The notes under the pieces were generated by a model. It saw only the letters and a program-made list of their open reading frames with translations, was not told the DNA's origin and made no database searches. Below, piece by piece: positions 13,780-24,399 of a stretch of DNA of 37,120 bases. Positions within the stretch are counted from its first letter, which is position 1; the number at the start of each line of letters is the position of its first letter. The position numbers and the translations under genes were made by a program. The DNA comes from Ichthyophonus hoferi (Eukaryota; Opisthokonta; Ichthyosporea; Ichthyophonida; Ichthyophonidae). The stretch is taken from NCBI GenBank assembly GCA_002751075.1, contig NAOQ01000449.1:24230-61349 (forward strand), in the 5' to 3' direction.

Positions 13780-15327
13780 CCTTACCTTCTTACTTTCTTT
13801 CTTTTCATTTCTTGTTTCTGCCTTTATCTAGTTATCTTTTCTCTCTTCCCCTCTCTCCCACCTATCCTATATGTTGGCTGTGTGTTCCTATATGTACTAA
13901 CCCTATGTTCTCCCCTTCCCCCTGTAGGCCCCTATGCACATATTAGCCTGCCAATTATCTGACGTGACCAAGAAAGCCCCAGCCTTAGAGGGTATTGTAC
14001 AGAATATTATTCAACATACGGTATGCATATGTGTATGATTATTTATGTATATGATAGCATATGTATGTGTGAGGTGGAGAAGGTGCAGGAGGATATAGAC
14101 ACATTAATTAGTGTATTGTAGCATTGGTACTATACAATATACACTACATCTCTATGTTGTTATCAGTAATAGTGTGTATGTATATGTGGGTGTCCGGTAG
14201 TGTGGTTAAAGCTATGTTGTTAAGCGCATATATTTACTGTGTATATGTTTACAAGGTATATATTGGGTATGTTTGTGGTTGTGTAATAGGTATATTTATA
14301 CATTAGTGTATATTTATGTAGCCCCACTATAGTTTTATTATCCTATACTATACTATACTATCCTACGCTATACTATATTATACTATACTATCCTACACTT
14401 TACTATACTATCCTACACTATACTATACTAACCATACTGTGTCCTTTCAGCCCATTGACATCACCAAATACAAGCCACTTCAGTCAAAGAAATTATATGT
14501 TCCAGCTGATGTGAGTGAATACCTCATCTATATAATTCACTTTCGCGCCTTCCTATTATTATGCCTTAATCCGTTTCTTTTTAATATCTACTGTGTCCAT
14601 TAAATATAATTAAATATACCTTTAACTATCTCAAACTAACCTGGTTACCATAGTTACCATTGAAAACCGCGCTTATATTCCTATCAGAAGGATGTTATGC
14701 TGTTATATTTCACCTCCTGACATTATCTGTTTGTACCCTTACGACATCAAGGACATACCACTCCCTTCCATACCTTCCCCTAACTTTCAAGTACTTTCAA
14801 CTGGTCAATCAACACATTGTGTACTGACCCTGTCTTCCTCTCATATGCAACATAACTTTAAAGTGATATATATTGCAGCAAATGGCTGGGTAGAAAACTT
14901 TTAAGTTGTCATAATGTTTAATAAACTGTCTTTGTTGAACGCTGAAGTAGCCTTTAACCTGTTAAGATACAAATAACTGTAAAGAGTTGTTACAAGACCG
15001 TTATTGAACTACCACAGATCTTTATAAACAGTTGTTAATTCTTTATTTATTCGTGTTCTATATATATTTCCCCCCTACCTACTTACCTACCTACCTACCT
15101 ATCCTACCTAGGTTTACTATGTAGATCGAATTGCCGATAGCAGCACTGCTGGAGAAGGGGAAGAGTTTCAAATGACACATACGCGACCAGAGGACTTCTC
15201 CTCTATGGTGCTATCAGATACAATGCTATCCGATCACATGCCGCCTATGTATGAACATGCACTAGAGGGTTGCTTGCCATCTGACCAGAGACCACCCAGC
15301 CATTTCCGTACATGTAACGATGATTAA
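5857..15327 (+). CDS. DAGL: sn-1-specific diacylglycerol lipase (DAGL family), 16 exons
   Basis: Hydrolyses diacylglycerol to a 2-monoacylglycerol and a fatty acid at membranes, by homology to DAGL alpha/beta. Exons: 5857-5916, 6374-6459, 6539-6619, 6947-7007, 7797-7906, 8804-8860, 9259-9373, 10145-10270, 10665-10738, 11032-11131, 12136-12224, 12636-12720, 13432-13527, 13928-14020, 14451-14510, 15112-15327 (TAA). All phases agree and sum to 502 residues. Hydrophobic segments lie at about 42-52 and 53-72. The class-3 lipase core has VIRGT with DVLTDLD (about 233-250), nucleophile Ser296 in GHSLGAG, YAFGPPG after it, a likely acid at Asp350/351 (RDDIV), and a likely His473 in LSDHMPPMYEHAL. The protein lacks the long C-terminal tail of DAGL alpha, and its membrane part is shorter than the four-helix vertebrate one, so upstream exons may be missing. 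Exon 4 needs a GC donor at 7008. The start at 5857 is the first ATG of exon 1. Confidence 0.92.
7500..7735. repeat. TACTATTCTAGTATCAT-type imperfect repeat in a lipase intron
   Basis: A/T-rich degenerate tandem repeats of CTATACTATTCTAGTATCAT-like units occupy the 3' part of the intron that ends at the 7797 acceptor. Confidence 0.75.
8476..8756. repeat. 15-bp minisatellite, unit ATTGTATTATATACT
   Basis: About eighteen head-to-tail copies of a 15-bp unit with scattered substitutions (for example ATTGTACTATATACT and ATTGTAATACATAGT). It sits in the lipase intron 7907-8803 and ends about 47 bp before the acceptor. Confidence 0.93.
9448..9474. repeat. (TA)n microsatellite
   Basis: A run of about a dozen TA dinucleotides just downstream of the lipase exon that ends at 9373. 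Confidence 0.9.
9955..10080. repeat. TACTATCC/TACTATAA imperfect repeat in a lipase intron
   Basis: Degenerate copies of a CTATCCTACTATAATATTAT-like unit lie in the intron preceding the exon that starts at 10145. Confidence 0.75.
10430..10510. repeat. ATT/GTT trinucleotide-rich tract
   Basis: Interrupted ATT and GTT triplets in the lipase intron between exons 10145-10270 and 10665-10738. Confidence 0.7.
12920..13070. repeat. (GGTA)n / (GATA)n tetranucleotide repeat
   Basis: About nine perfect GGTA units flanked by GATA-like units in the lipase intron between exons 12636-12720 and 13432-13527. The open reading frames read on either strand here are products of the repeat and are not taken as genes. 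Confidence 0.92.
13372..13427. repeat. (CATA)n tetranucleotide repeat next to an acceptor
   Basis: CATA repeats run to within a few bases of the AG (13430-13431) that begins the lipase exon 13432-13527. Confidence 0.9.
13738..13865. repeat. CT-rich microsatellite
   Basis: A CTCTCTTTCT tract in the lipase intron ahead of the exon that starts at 13928. It forms a very long polypyrimidine tract on the sense strand. Confidence 0.85.
14330..14432. repeat. TACTATCCTAC imperfect repeat next to an acceptor
   Basis: Repeated ACTATACTATCCTACAC-like units end about 18 bp before the acceptor at 14449-14450 of the lipase exon 14451-14510. Confidence 0.85.
15073..15111. repeat. (CTAC)n tetranucleotide repeat forming an acceptor
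   Basis: CTACCTACCTACC units run directly into the CCTAG that supplies the 3' splice site of the last lipase exon (15112). Confidence 0.9.
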
Positions 15328-15453
15328 CTTTAGCTGGACGTGGTTGCATTGTGCAGCTAGTGTATTTATGCACTACCGTACTGGCATTATGCTATACTTA
15401 GTAAAACCTATCTAGAGATTAAGAGTCTGAGCAAAATGTTTAATGCATGACTT

Positions 15454-15459
15454 AATAAA
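15454..15459 (+). terminator. Poly(A) signal AATAAA of the lipase gene
   Basis: AATAAA lies about 127 bp after the lipase stop codon (15325-15327), a normal distance for an animal 3' UTR. Confidence 0.65.
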
Positions 15460-15499
15460 AAACTAATCCACCTTTTTTGAAATGGGTTCTCTTTCGAAC

Positions 15500-17480
15500 T
15501 TTCACTAACATGGTTTTAAATCATACACTTCTATTGTGAACGTATTAATAAATATATATATCATTTATTGTGTACTAAGATATGGATGTACATACAATAC
15601 ATATGTGTTTGATAACTGAAGAGGATAGGATAGATAAAAGGTGTTTGTTTTTTTCTTGTTTATGAAGTATAGTATGCAAGAAAAATACGGTGAAAGATAA
15701 GATCAACTGTAGTTATTGATTGCTTAAATTTTTATGTGATTAAAACAATATGTCAAGAGATATAAGGAAGATATGATAGGTCTGGTTTTATATGGTACCC
15801 TTGGTATCTACAGTACAAAGGTATACCGTCAAAACCTTGTTCTTAAAGTATACTATCTTGCTTTTCCCTTATTTGCTTTATCATCGACATATAGTGTTAC
15901 TACTATGCCATGGCTATGCTAGTAGGTGATATATTTGGAAGATATCAGAGAACTGTTTGGTTTTTGGATATTCTATTGGTACTGAGAATACCATGCATTA
16001 ATTTACTGTTCAGATCAAACAATTTTTTTACTACTAGAATTGGCACAGTATAATTGATGGATATAGGTAAATAGAAAGGCTTAAACGTTTGGCTAAGGAT
16101 AATTTATCCCCAAATTAAATTGTATAATAAAGTTATAGACATGAAGTCGGAGCTGGCTACTATAGCTCTAAGTATATAAGACGTAACTTTGGGTTGTAAG
16201 ATTGCAACTCATGCAGCACAGGAGCCTTCATCTAGCAAACTAAAGGAAAATAAAAAAGGAAAATAAACACATCGACGATTTCCAAAAAAGATGAATCATT
16301 AGTCTTTCTAAGGAGGAAAGTGCGTGCAGATTTACCAACTAACTGCTGCTACAGTGACGTAGACGTTCAGCAGAATTAGGCTAAAGTCTTTGAAGGCTGT
16401 AATGATACACATATTTCATTCCATTATAGAAAATACATCTTTTTGTTAAGGAAATAATATATGCCCTTAGACTCAGGATTAAGAATTGGTTAGAATAACT
16501 GCAATTCTAATAACAAGGTAGTCCCTTTCCTACCCTGTTGGCATAGTCTGTGGTCTTTACAGGCTATAAAAACATCTGAGTAAAAGGTGAACACATCTTG
16601 GGTAAGGCTGGGATATAGTCTCCCATATCCATAATATCACTCCTGACTTCCTGTAACCTGAAAGAGTAAGGATTATAATGCAATTGACATGCCTTTCATG
16701 TATTTACTTGGTCATATACCATATATTAGTCCTGATATGTTACTAATATTGTACATAACCAATAGTATTCTGGGTTTTGAACTTTCCACAAGGTTACCTT
16801 CTCCAATGCTTCCCAGTAAAGCCTTTTTTTTAACTTATTATTTGTCAGAGAAGTTGTCCTTAGGCCTTTCTGTTCTTCTATATGTTTTTTACCATTATTT
16901 CCTCTTATTATTGAGTTCTATATGAAATATCCTTGCTTGATTAGCAAAATTTAATGTGTATGGCGTAACTTATAAGTAGATTAATACTGGCTGGGTGACC
17001 TTACTATATGGATGTTTAATTTTATTTTTTAAAACATAGTAATAGTAAGGTTGTGTATGATATACACTTGGTTTCTTTCTATAAACAAAAATTGGTGATA
17101 ATGGAAATTTAAAATTAGGAATACGGATGTAATACTAAAAGAAATCTGTGGTGGCTATTCTCAAAATGGCATCGGTTCACTGCAAGGAAAACAGGAGACC
17201 GAATGATTGTAAACTGATATGTCATTTTTATGTCATTTTTTGAAAATAATAGTGAAATATGGCATTATATATGTTTTTAAATATATTGTGTTTCATTTGA
17301 GATATAATTGACCAAATTGGTTTTAATATAAATTTGTTAATAAGTTACTGCACATGATTGATTACTCAATAACTATTTTTTGTCCAAACTGTTCATGTTA
17401 AGCCCAATTAGGATAACAGAAATAATTTAATCTTTGCCATTCATTTTCTATACATTGTTTAAAGTATTTTGGCATTTCAG
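15500..17480. other. Intergenic, no gene supported
   Basis: No exon chain could be built. Two minus-strand segments look coding-like and follow good polypyrimidine-AG acceptors: 17179-17136 and 16657-16564. Their phases do not join, so they are noted only as possible exons or gene remnants. The plus-strand open frame at 16689-16925 has no support. Confidence 0.35.
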
Positions 17481-17505
17481 TTTATACTAAGATTTTTTCC
17501 CCGAG

Positions 17506-18586
17506 CGTTATAAGCCATTGGATTCTGTTTTCATGCTGCTCCGAGCAATATCAAGTGTTTCTTGTCGTTGATTTAACGTTTCTTCCAGGGCTTCGAAATA
17601 GTCAAAATGGTCGATCTCCCTTTAAGTGTCTTGAGACGTTTTTCAGATATAATAGTATCTTTTAAAGTGATTCATCTCACAAATTAATTATTTGGAAACA
17701 ATGTTGTTACGTTATTGAAAGATTGAAGATTGTTCAAGAACATGACTGTTTGCGGTATATCTGTAAATCCAGTCAAAGGGGCTGTCTGTATAGTACTCTG
17801 CTTTAAGTCAGACTTTATCATTTTTCTGGGCTGGGAATACATTCTTAGATAGCACGACTATGAATTTGCATTTTCCTATGTCTGTAAGTGTAAATAAATA
17901 GCTTTTGAGATAGCTCTATGCGTGGTACGACCTTATCTATTTACTGTTGAATTTAGGTTGGCACTGCAGGGATGTCAGTAAAGCATTGATCTGGAGCCAA
18001 GTCCTTATTAAATAATTTGTTTGTTTACACTGCTAATAGGACTATTATCTTCAGAAATTTTATTTAGTTTCGATGTAATTTCATAAAAAAGGGCTATTAC
18101 CCTAGTGTCACTTAAGGTCACAAAGAATATGGCAGAATAATTCCAATAGCTCTTTGTGAACAACAAAAAAATATCTTTTTGGTCCGATTTGGACTTTGTT
18201 TTTCTTATGAACTTCAGTAGTAATGACAATGTAGTCATATTATGGGTCAAATGAAGCGTTGAGCAGAAGGATAAATGCAATGTTGCTTCAATTAAAGTTT
18301 ACTGCTCTTCCACACAACGATTTTCAGGTGGAGATAATAACCGTTATAACAGTTTGCTGTAGTTTTGTAGATTGGTCTACAGACTTCAGGAGCTCCAAAG
18401 GTGTTGCTTAGAGTTATGTCTTACTGAGTGAGCAATAGAGACAACGCTTAGTACTGATCTGCTTTCAATAGAAAGATGAGATGAGTTCGATGCAAGAAAA
18501 GGAGTGCATGGTTCTATCCTCGGGTATCTAAAGCATTCTTCTACAAATTGAGCAGAGATTTCTGCCTCTATACACACCTGTGGCAT
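17506..18586 (-). pseudogene. Coding-like block of unknown family, possibly decayed
   Basis: Several minus-strand stretches have protein-like composition and follow one another in the same direction: about 18586-18386, 18280-18008, 17882-17720 and 17640-17506. The last reads as an acidic helical tail (EALEETLNQRQETLDIARSS). They lie in different frames, so they are either exons of an unrecognised intron-rich gene or the remains of an old coding sequence with a handful of breaks. No conserved motif is recognised. Upstream, at about 18595-18670, lies a CCAAT-containing segment that resembles the promoter region of the small gene at 25.7 kb. Confidence 0.3.
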
Positions 18587-19442
18587 ATAGACCCTTATTG
18601 GCTAATGTAGTTCACATGAGACCATTAAGGCCCACTAGAATTTCTTGATCTTAACTTGATCTTGATTCTTGAGTAAGTTTAATTGCTCACTTTCGGTTCG
18701 TCTACGTCAACGAATCAGAACGCCATTAAAACCACTAATGATAGACCAATCATTTCAAGGAACATGTGATAGGCTGGTAATCGGCTGTACCGCGTGTTCT
18801 CTGTTGAGTTGACATGCAACAACCATTTATGACAACTAATGTTGGACTGACTAGACATAATATAATATATTTTAAATAAAACTGATATTACAAGTGCATT
18901 AAAGTATGTGATTTTAATAAAAAATTTAAAAAATATTATTACGGACTTCCTTATATTCAAAGATGATTATATATAGTGTTTTTATACTTTTACTCATAAG
19001 AATCCGAAAGATTCTTACGAATAGATTGAACAACAACATTAACTTAAAATACTATGCCTACAAGTTTGTGAGACTTGGGTTGCTTATTGGATCACTAAAT
19101 ATACTGAATTGATGTGATGTCTAAATTTGGAATGCATAAAATCGCTTTAATGTACTATAAATAATATATTTAATGTTATTGACAATCGGTAAACGTTTGC
19201 AATATTGTCAAAACATTAATCCATGTAATAACTATTATCTAAAGCTATAAAATCGGAAGTACGTTCTAACACGAGCGAAGTAGATGTCCATTTTATACCC
19301 ATAAAAGCTATTCTCTTTTGTCAATCTTATTCAATTATTGGTCTTCCTGATAAGTAATTGTCAGAAAGTTAAGTGTTGTACTTAGGACGGGTTGAACAAA
19401 GCCTTACTACTGCATTCATGCTTATTACTAATACATTGTGTT

Positions 19443-19835
19443 AAAACAAAAGTATTTAATTAATTTTAGTATTTCATTATATATCTATATACATTTATTA
19501 TTATTAACAATTACTATTACTTATGTAGCCTTAGCCTTGGACAAGAGTTAGTGCAGTCTATTGGTGTTACGTAAACAACACCAAAATTAAACCAGCCAAT
19601 GGTAGAGATCCTGCAACTACATAATAAGGCATTTCAGATCATATGTTCTGAGTCCTAATTATTCTGCCTAAGACAAGTCCTGCAGACTTGTTTAATAATA
19701 ATAAATATATATTAGAATATCTGTACTCCGTGTATGCAAAGGGACTCGTTAAAGCCATCTTTAATTTGGTATTCTCTCTCCTTCTAAACGAATATAGGTC
19801 ACAGGAACCCTCGTGTCTACTTCTTACTCCCAATA
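19443..19835. repeat. Direct duplication, copy 1 (about 0.4 kb)
   Basis: Matches 20381-20780 in the same orientation over its whole length. Near-identical blocks include AAACCAGCCAATGGTAGA, ATTCTGCCTAAGACAAGTCC and CTTCTAAACGAATATAGGTC. Between the blocks are substitutions and small indels that do not follow codons, so the duplicated sequence is probably non-coding or regulatory. It holds a CCAAT box and a hairpin, ACAAGTC-CTGCA-GACTTGT (19673-19691). Confidence 0.85.
19673..19691. other. Conserved 7-bp-stem hairpin in copy 1
   Basis: ACAAGTC pairs with GACTTGT around the five-base loop CTGCA. The hairpin and about ten bases on each side are unchanged between the two duplicate copies. Confidence 0.6.
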
Positions 19836-19865
19836 TGGTAGCAGAGAAAGCTTAAATAGTTTACC

Positions 19866-20290
19866 ATGGTCACTAAGCCCGGTAATTCTATTAAGGCAAT
19901 GATCCACGAATGCCGAAAGCACTTCCCCCAAAACACTATATCTATCTACCGACTTCTACGTGTGGAGACTTGGTTTCATTACATCTACACACTGTCTTCA
20001 AATCGTCATTTGAACTATTAACCTTTCCAGCTTCAAAGTGGCACCAAGCTAACATGGAAAACAACTGGGCAGCACCAACTTACCATCTCAGCGCCAACCG
20101 CCTGACACCAAATGCAAGAGCCAGGGTCAGAGCCGGAGCCAGAGAAAAAACGAGAACAAGAGCCAGAGCTAGCGGGAACGGCTTAGTATCCAGTGGGGTA
20201 GACTATCTTCTGCATTTTTTACATTGGGTGCCATGCCAAATGCCATCGAAATTATCTAGTTCATTTAGTGAGCAAAAAAGCTACAGCTAA
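19866..20290 (+). other. Doubtful open frames downstream of duplicate copy 1
   Basis: Two overlapping plus-strand frames are open: a 51-codon one from an ACCATGG context at 19866, and a 126-codon one from 19910 whose middle is an Arg/Ala run encoded by repeated AGAGCC-like hexamers (about 20115-20175). Neither shows a recognisable domain or clear splice signals. The longer frame is probably sustained by the hexamer repeat. A short lineage-specific gene driven from the duplicated segment is possible. Confidence 0.2.
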
Positions 20291-20380
20291 GTAATCATTA
20301 TGTTAAAGTTCTTTGCATACTCATTTTTTATATTTTTTATGCTCTATTTAAAATAATCCGCCTAGGCCAAGAGGGAAACT

Positions 20381-20780
20381 AAAACAGGAATATTTAATTA
20401 ATTTGGGCATTTTCTTTATATAGTTATAAACATTTAATATTATTTGCAATTATTATTATATAAAGCCTGGGAAAATAGTTAGTGCAGTCTATTGGTGTCA
20501 AACGGCAATCTAAGACGATCTATCAAAATTAAACCAGCCAATGGTAGAAATCCTGCAACTACCTAATAAGCCATTTTAGATCATGTTTCATGTCCCAGTC
20601 ATTCTGCCTAAGACAAGTCCTGCAGACTTGTTTAATAAAAATAAAAATGTCTTAGCAGATATGTACTCCATGCATGCAAAGGGATACGTTTAAAACCTCT
20701 TTAATTCAGTATTTTCTCTCCTTCTAAACGAATATAGGTCACAGAAACGCACGTGTCTCTACTTATTATTCCCAGAACAT
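20381..20780. repeat. Direct duplication, copy 2 (about 0.4 kb)
   Basis: Partner of the copy at 19443-19835, roughly four-fifths identical by eye, same orientation, about 0.94 kb apart. It carries the same CCAAT box and the same hairpin (20613-20631). It has a longer insertion near the CTATTGGTGT segment. Confidence 0.85.
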
Positions 20781-21622
20781 TGTGGGAAGAGTCATGAATG
20801 AATACCTCTTTCTTAAACCCAGGAAATACCACACATTAAATCAAAATGTACCATTTCGGCGTCGTGAATCGCAGGTATCATCAGTAAATTATAAAATGAA
20901 TTTGCATTTTATTATTCCCTACAATAAAACCATTTTAATTTTCACGCGAATACTATGGCTAAGTGCTAAAAACGTCAATGCTGTAAATCTATTTATATTT
21001 CTTTGAGTAGGCAGATAGTATTGCAATTATAATATATATATGTTATGCTAATAATGACTGTGACATACATTCTCATAGAACTATAGGACCAGTAACGGCT
21101 AGCACAGAAAACCAGACTACTGCATTACTATAAAGCGCCTGTCATGGCTGTAAATGTTGATACCCATACTTCATACTTTTTGTGGGTTCTTAGTCATATA
21201 CCTCTTCCTAATAAAATGGCCTAACAGTGGCTTCTTTTCATAATATAGTAGTATATATCTTCTCATTTTTAAATAAACAAATAATTATCAGACTTATGGA
21301 GTAGTTTGCAAAACCAACTACATGATAAAAAAGGACACAATAAAGAAGTACAAGTAAACGATTTATTTGTCTAAAATATTTTGTCAAGAGAAACACTGCG
21401 CAACATGTTGGCAGGTAAAAATAATGGAGCACTATAATATATATGGCCATCAAAATCAAACCCTGCTTCAAATAAAGACAAATGCTACGTTTGAAACTGG
21501 GAACTGAAACCATATTACTTCCTGAGTACTCGGATATGATATCTATAAAACATCTTAGTAACTCGTATTTACGGAAGTGTTACATCTTTAAGGAAAGGAT
21601 TATACATTTGTAATTTTGGTAT
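20781..21622. other. Intergenic, no gene supported
   Basis: Open frames at 20782-21006 (plus) and 21238-21513 (minus) have no motif or splice support. The segment includes the probable 3' UTR of the minus-strand acidic gene. A TTTATT at about 21362-21367 reads AATAAA on the minus strand. Confidence 0.35.
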
Positions 21623-22321
21623 TTAGAAAAAGCTGCGCTCCTCGGTTTCTTCAGTGTACTCCTCCTGACCATAGTCATTACGAACTTCTTCAGTCTCTAC
21701 GCTCTCATCACCAAAGCAATCACGCCTCTCTTCAAAAGTAGTCTCGCGATCTTCACCGTACGAGTAGTCTCTGTCCTCGACAACCTCCTCGCGGTCACCA
21801 AAGTCTTCGCGCTCCTCCACGTATTCGTCTTCACGAGGAGCCTGGCAAGTTGGTTCACTGTCATTCTGTAAAAAAAAAATGATTATTTTAGTTTCTGCTA
21901 AGATTAAATGTTTAATGAAGAAAAACTGGAATTTAAACTATAAAATATGCTGAATTACAAAAATTATGAAGCCCAATAAATCAAGTTATAAAGTAAACGA
22001 CTATACTATATTATTAAATTTGTCCAAAGCCAAGACAATGTTCAATATAAAAAAAGAATAAAAATTGTCATATTAGTATATAAAACACATGAACAGGAAT
22101 TTGCTACGGTAGTACACACAAATCAAGCTTACCTCAACAACATTAGTACTGGTGAAGCCAAAGATATTAGTCTTCTCTTCAACAGTACGAGACTCGCCAG
22201 TATAAGGATCAACCGTTGTAGTTTCTGTCTCACTGCTAAACCAACCGTGCTTTTCCTTCTCTTCGACCATTTCGCCGTTGCTGTCCTGGTACTCTCTTTC
22301 TGACTCACCGAATCCAAACAT
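21623..22321 (-). CDS. Small acidic protein with FG-type tandem repeats, two exons
   Basis: Exon 1 is 22321-22133 (63 codons, ATG at 22321, donor GAG/GTAAGC). Exon 2 is 21865-21623 (80 codons plus TAA), preceded by a long T-run and ACAG. Both junctions are phase 0, giving 143 residues. The N-terminus is MFGFGESEREYQDSNGEM. Exon 1 also carries the triplet DPYTGES and a second aromatic-Gly cluster (NIFGFTSTN). Exon 2 contains four diverged repeats of 14-15 residues with an invariant Gly after an aromatic residue (DFGD, SYGED, CFGDES, DYGQEE) surrounded by Glu, Asp and Arg. There is no signal peptide or membrane segment, so it should be a soluble, highly charged and probably disordered protein. 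I know no matching family. The G+C-richer codons against A+T-rich flanks and the clean splice sites argue that it is real. Confidence 0.75.
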
Positions 22322-22409
22322 TTTTAATTTATAAACCCCGAAAAGCGATAACTGAAATTACTTTTCAAAACTTGTCTTGTTTATATTCTTTTTTAAGTAA
22401 ACTTCTATC

Positions 22410-22482
22410 TAGTGATTGGTTAGAAGACTAAATCGCATCCTTTTTGCAACCAATACAAATCTTCTTGGTTACCTTTTTTATT
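22410..22482 (-). promoter_or_regulatory. CCAAT-box cluster upstream of the acidic repeat gene
   Basis: ATTGG at about 22415 (CCAAT on the minus strand), CCAAT at 22450-22454 and another ATTGG at about 22478 lie 90-160 bp upstream of the ATG at 22321. A GAATATAAAC stretch at about 22380-22390 could serve as a weak TATA element. Confidence 0.4.
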
Positions 22483-22559
22483 GGGCTCCCATGACCTATC
22501 TCTTTCAAACATTATTTTTCATACACATTTTGATATTTATATATATATATATCTAATAT

Positions 22560-23770
22560 TCGTATTTATTTATTACGTATATTTATTATACAGATTATAT
22601 TATATATATATGCATACATTATTATACATAAATATATCTAGAATAAGTATGTTTCAATAGTAGTAACCACACAATCACCCCATACTAAAGGGCTAGGGCC
22701 ATCTCTTGGTGTCTGTTGTGAACTATACGGCTCAGAATTAGGATTGGTGGACTAGCTTGGCAAAGATCTCGATTTTTCGTAATGCAGAATAATTGTTGCA
22801 ATTGGTAGCACATAAAAATAGTTAAAATCGATTACAAAAACGTGGTAATCATCGTGACTTCATTTGTAGACCCACGGATTGGCACATAGATATGAGAAAT
22901 ATAGTGATGACTCACTCAATCATAGGAAAGCGGATGGGAAATAATATGAATTATCCGATTTTAAGATATAAAACGTGTTCATAAAAGGCAACTCGTTCAA
23001 AAATAAGGCTGACTTGATACATTAAAACTAAAAATAGATGCCTAGGTATAATTGCATTGCCCACTAAAATGATAATAATGGAAATTTTTATATTCCATTT
23101 ACAAGCAACAAACAACTCAGGGGGTGGATAATTTAAGAGTTTTACATTATTGAAGCACAATGCCAATGCTATGCTGCATGTAACTTACACATGAATTTAA
23201 ATTGCCTAAGAATTATCCAATTTAATCCAGTCAAGTCATAGAATCTTTGGTTGCAGATATGATTGGCTACCAGTCTTTAGAACCTATTCAACCCAATAAT
23301 TGAATACGATAGGTTAATATGTAAAACGTCAGCATATCCTTCTCATCAAGGTAAGTTAATGATGTAGTTGGAATCAATGAGTATAGATTTATTCAGTAGA
23401 AGTTTGCGTTCTATTATGAAATATGCTTAAGTCATACCAAAATCTATTTCATATTTTTCTTAAATAAATTAATTTATACTTTATAATTTTAGTATCATTT
23501 TAAGATACTCAACCTGAATAGCGGGTGTGTCCAGCAATATGCAAATTAACCTAGTATGACCTTTATTAAAGTCAAGGTTAGTGACTAAGCGGCTTATTAG
23601 TAACTAAGCTGTCACTCACCATTAGGCATTTTCTCTTTTATCTGATATATCATAATTAACTAGGTGTCTATTGTAAATATGACTATTGCGGTCCAATTCC
23701 ACTCTCTAACAGTCTCCTATGCTATTGTGAAAGACGGTCTAGAATACTTAAAAATCTATTAATCTAAGTA
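22560..23770. other. Intergenic, nothing recognised
   Basis: A+T-rich sequence with short (TA)n runs near 22540-22615. The minus-strand open frame at 22951-23166 has no splice or motif support. Confidence 0.4.
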
Positions 23771-23781
23771 TAATAATAGTA

Positions 23782-24398
23782 TTAAACAAACTGTTTTAAT
23801 AGGATTTGATCAAAGCTGAATGGAATCTTTCTAGTGCATTAGCCCTTTGGTGCCATAGTTCAGTGTAACAGCACTATCATTACAGTCTCTATTACCTAGA
23901 TTCAGCCTTTTTAGATTCATCATCCTTTACTATAGTCAACCAGACACTTTTGGATAAGTCAATTTTTACTGCTTGTAGCAATTCATACGGGCCTTGAAGT
24001 ATCAGCTCATATACTATGCATTGATGTGTTCGTCATATTCTTGATACAATAATCGAAATAGGCCAATTGAGTATGAACGGCCAACATATAAAATAATTGG
24101 CTACGCCCGTAACATTGATTGGATTAGATTTAATCCATGAATTAAATCGGAGTCATCCATGCATTATGATTGTAATGTAAATTTAGTGTTGCTGTATGTT
24201 TGTATTCAGGTAAAAATGCTCTTAAGCTAATAAAGATATATATATATAGTAAACCTTTTATATTTAGTATTTACTTATTAATAGAAAACTACACAAACGT
24301 TTACTGGAAATAACACCTGTTTACTGTCTACAGTTGCAGTGGCTGTGAATGATAGGATGCACCATGCACTAGGATAGTACAAAAGAATACATGCGTTT
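23782..24398 (-). CDS. Candidate gene fragment, unknown protein
   Basis: Three minus-strand segments look like exons. 24398-24317 (27 codons, NACILLYYPSAWCILSF, after TTTGCAG and before CAG/GTG). 24013-23896 (38 codons, containing YELILQGPYELLQAVKIDLS and SVWLTIVKDD, ending AG/GTAATA). 23830-23782 (KIPFSFDQILLKQFV, then TAA). The last two share a phase and are separated by a 65-bp intron. The first does not join the second directly, so an exon is missing or it belongs elsewhere. Codon composition of the middle segment is clearly protein-like. I do not recognise the family. The whole could also be a decayed gene. Confidence 0.4.
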
Positions 24399-24399
24399 C

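Noticed and set aside
19639-19833. 64-codon minus-strand frame in the duplicated segment
   Set aside because: The frame is not kept in the second copy, which has indels that are not multiples of three.
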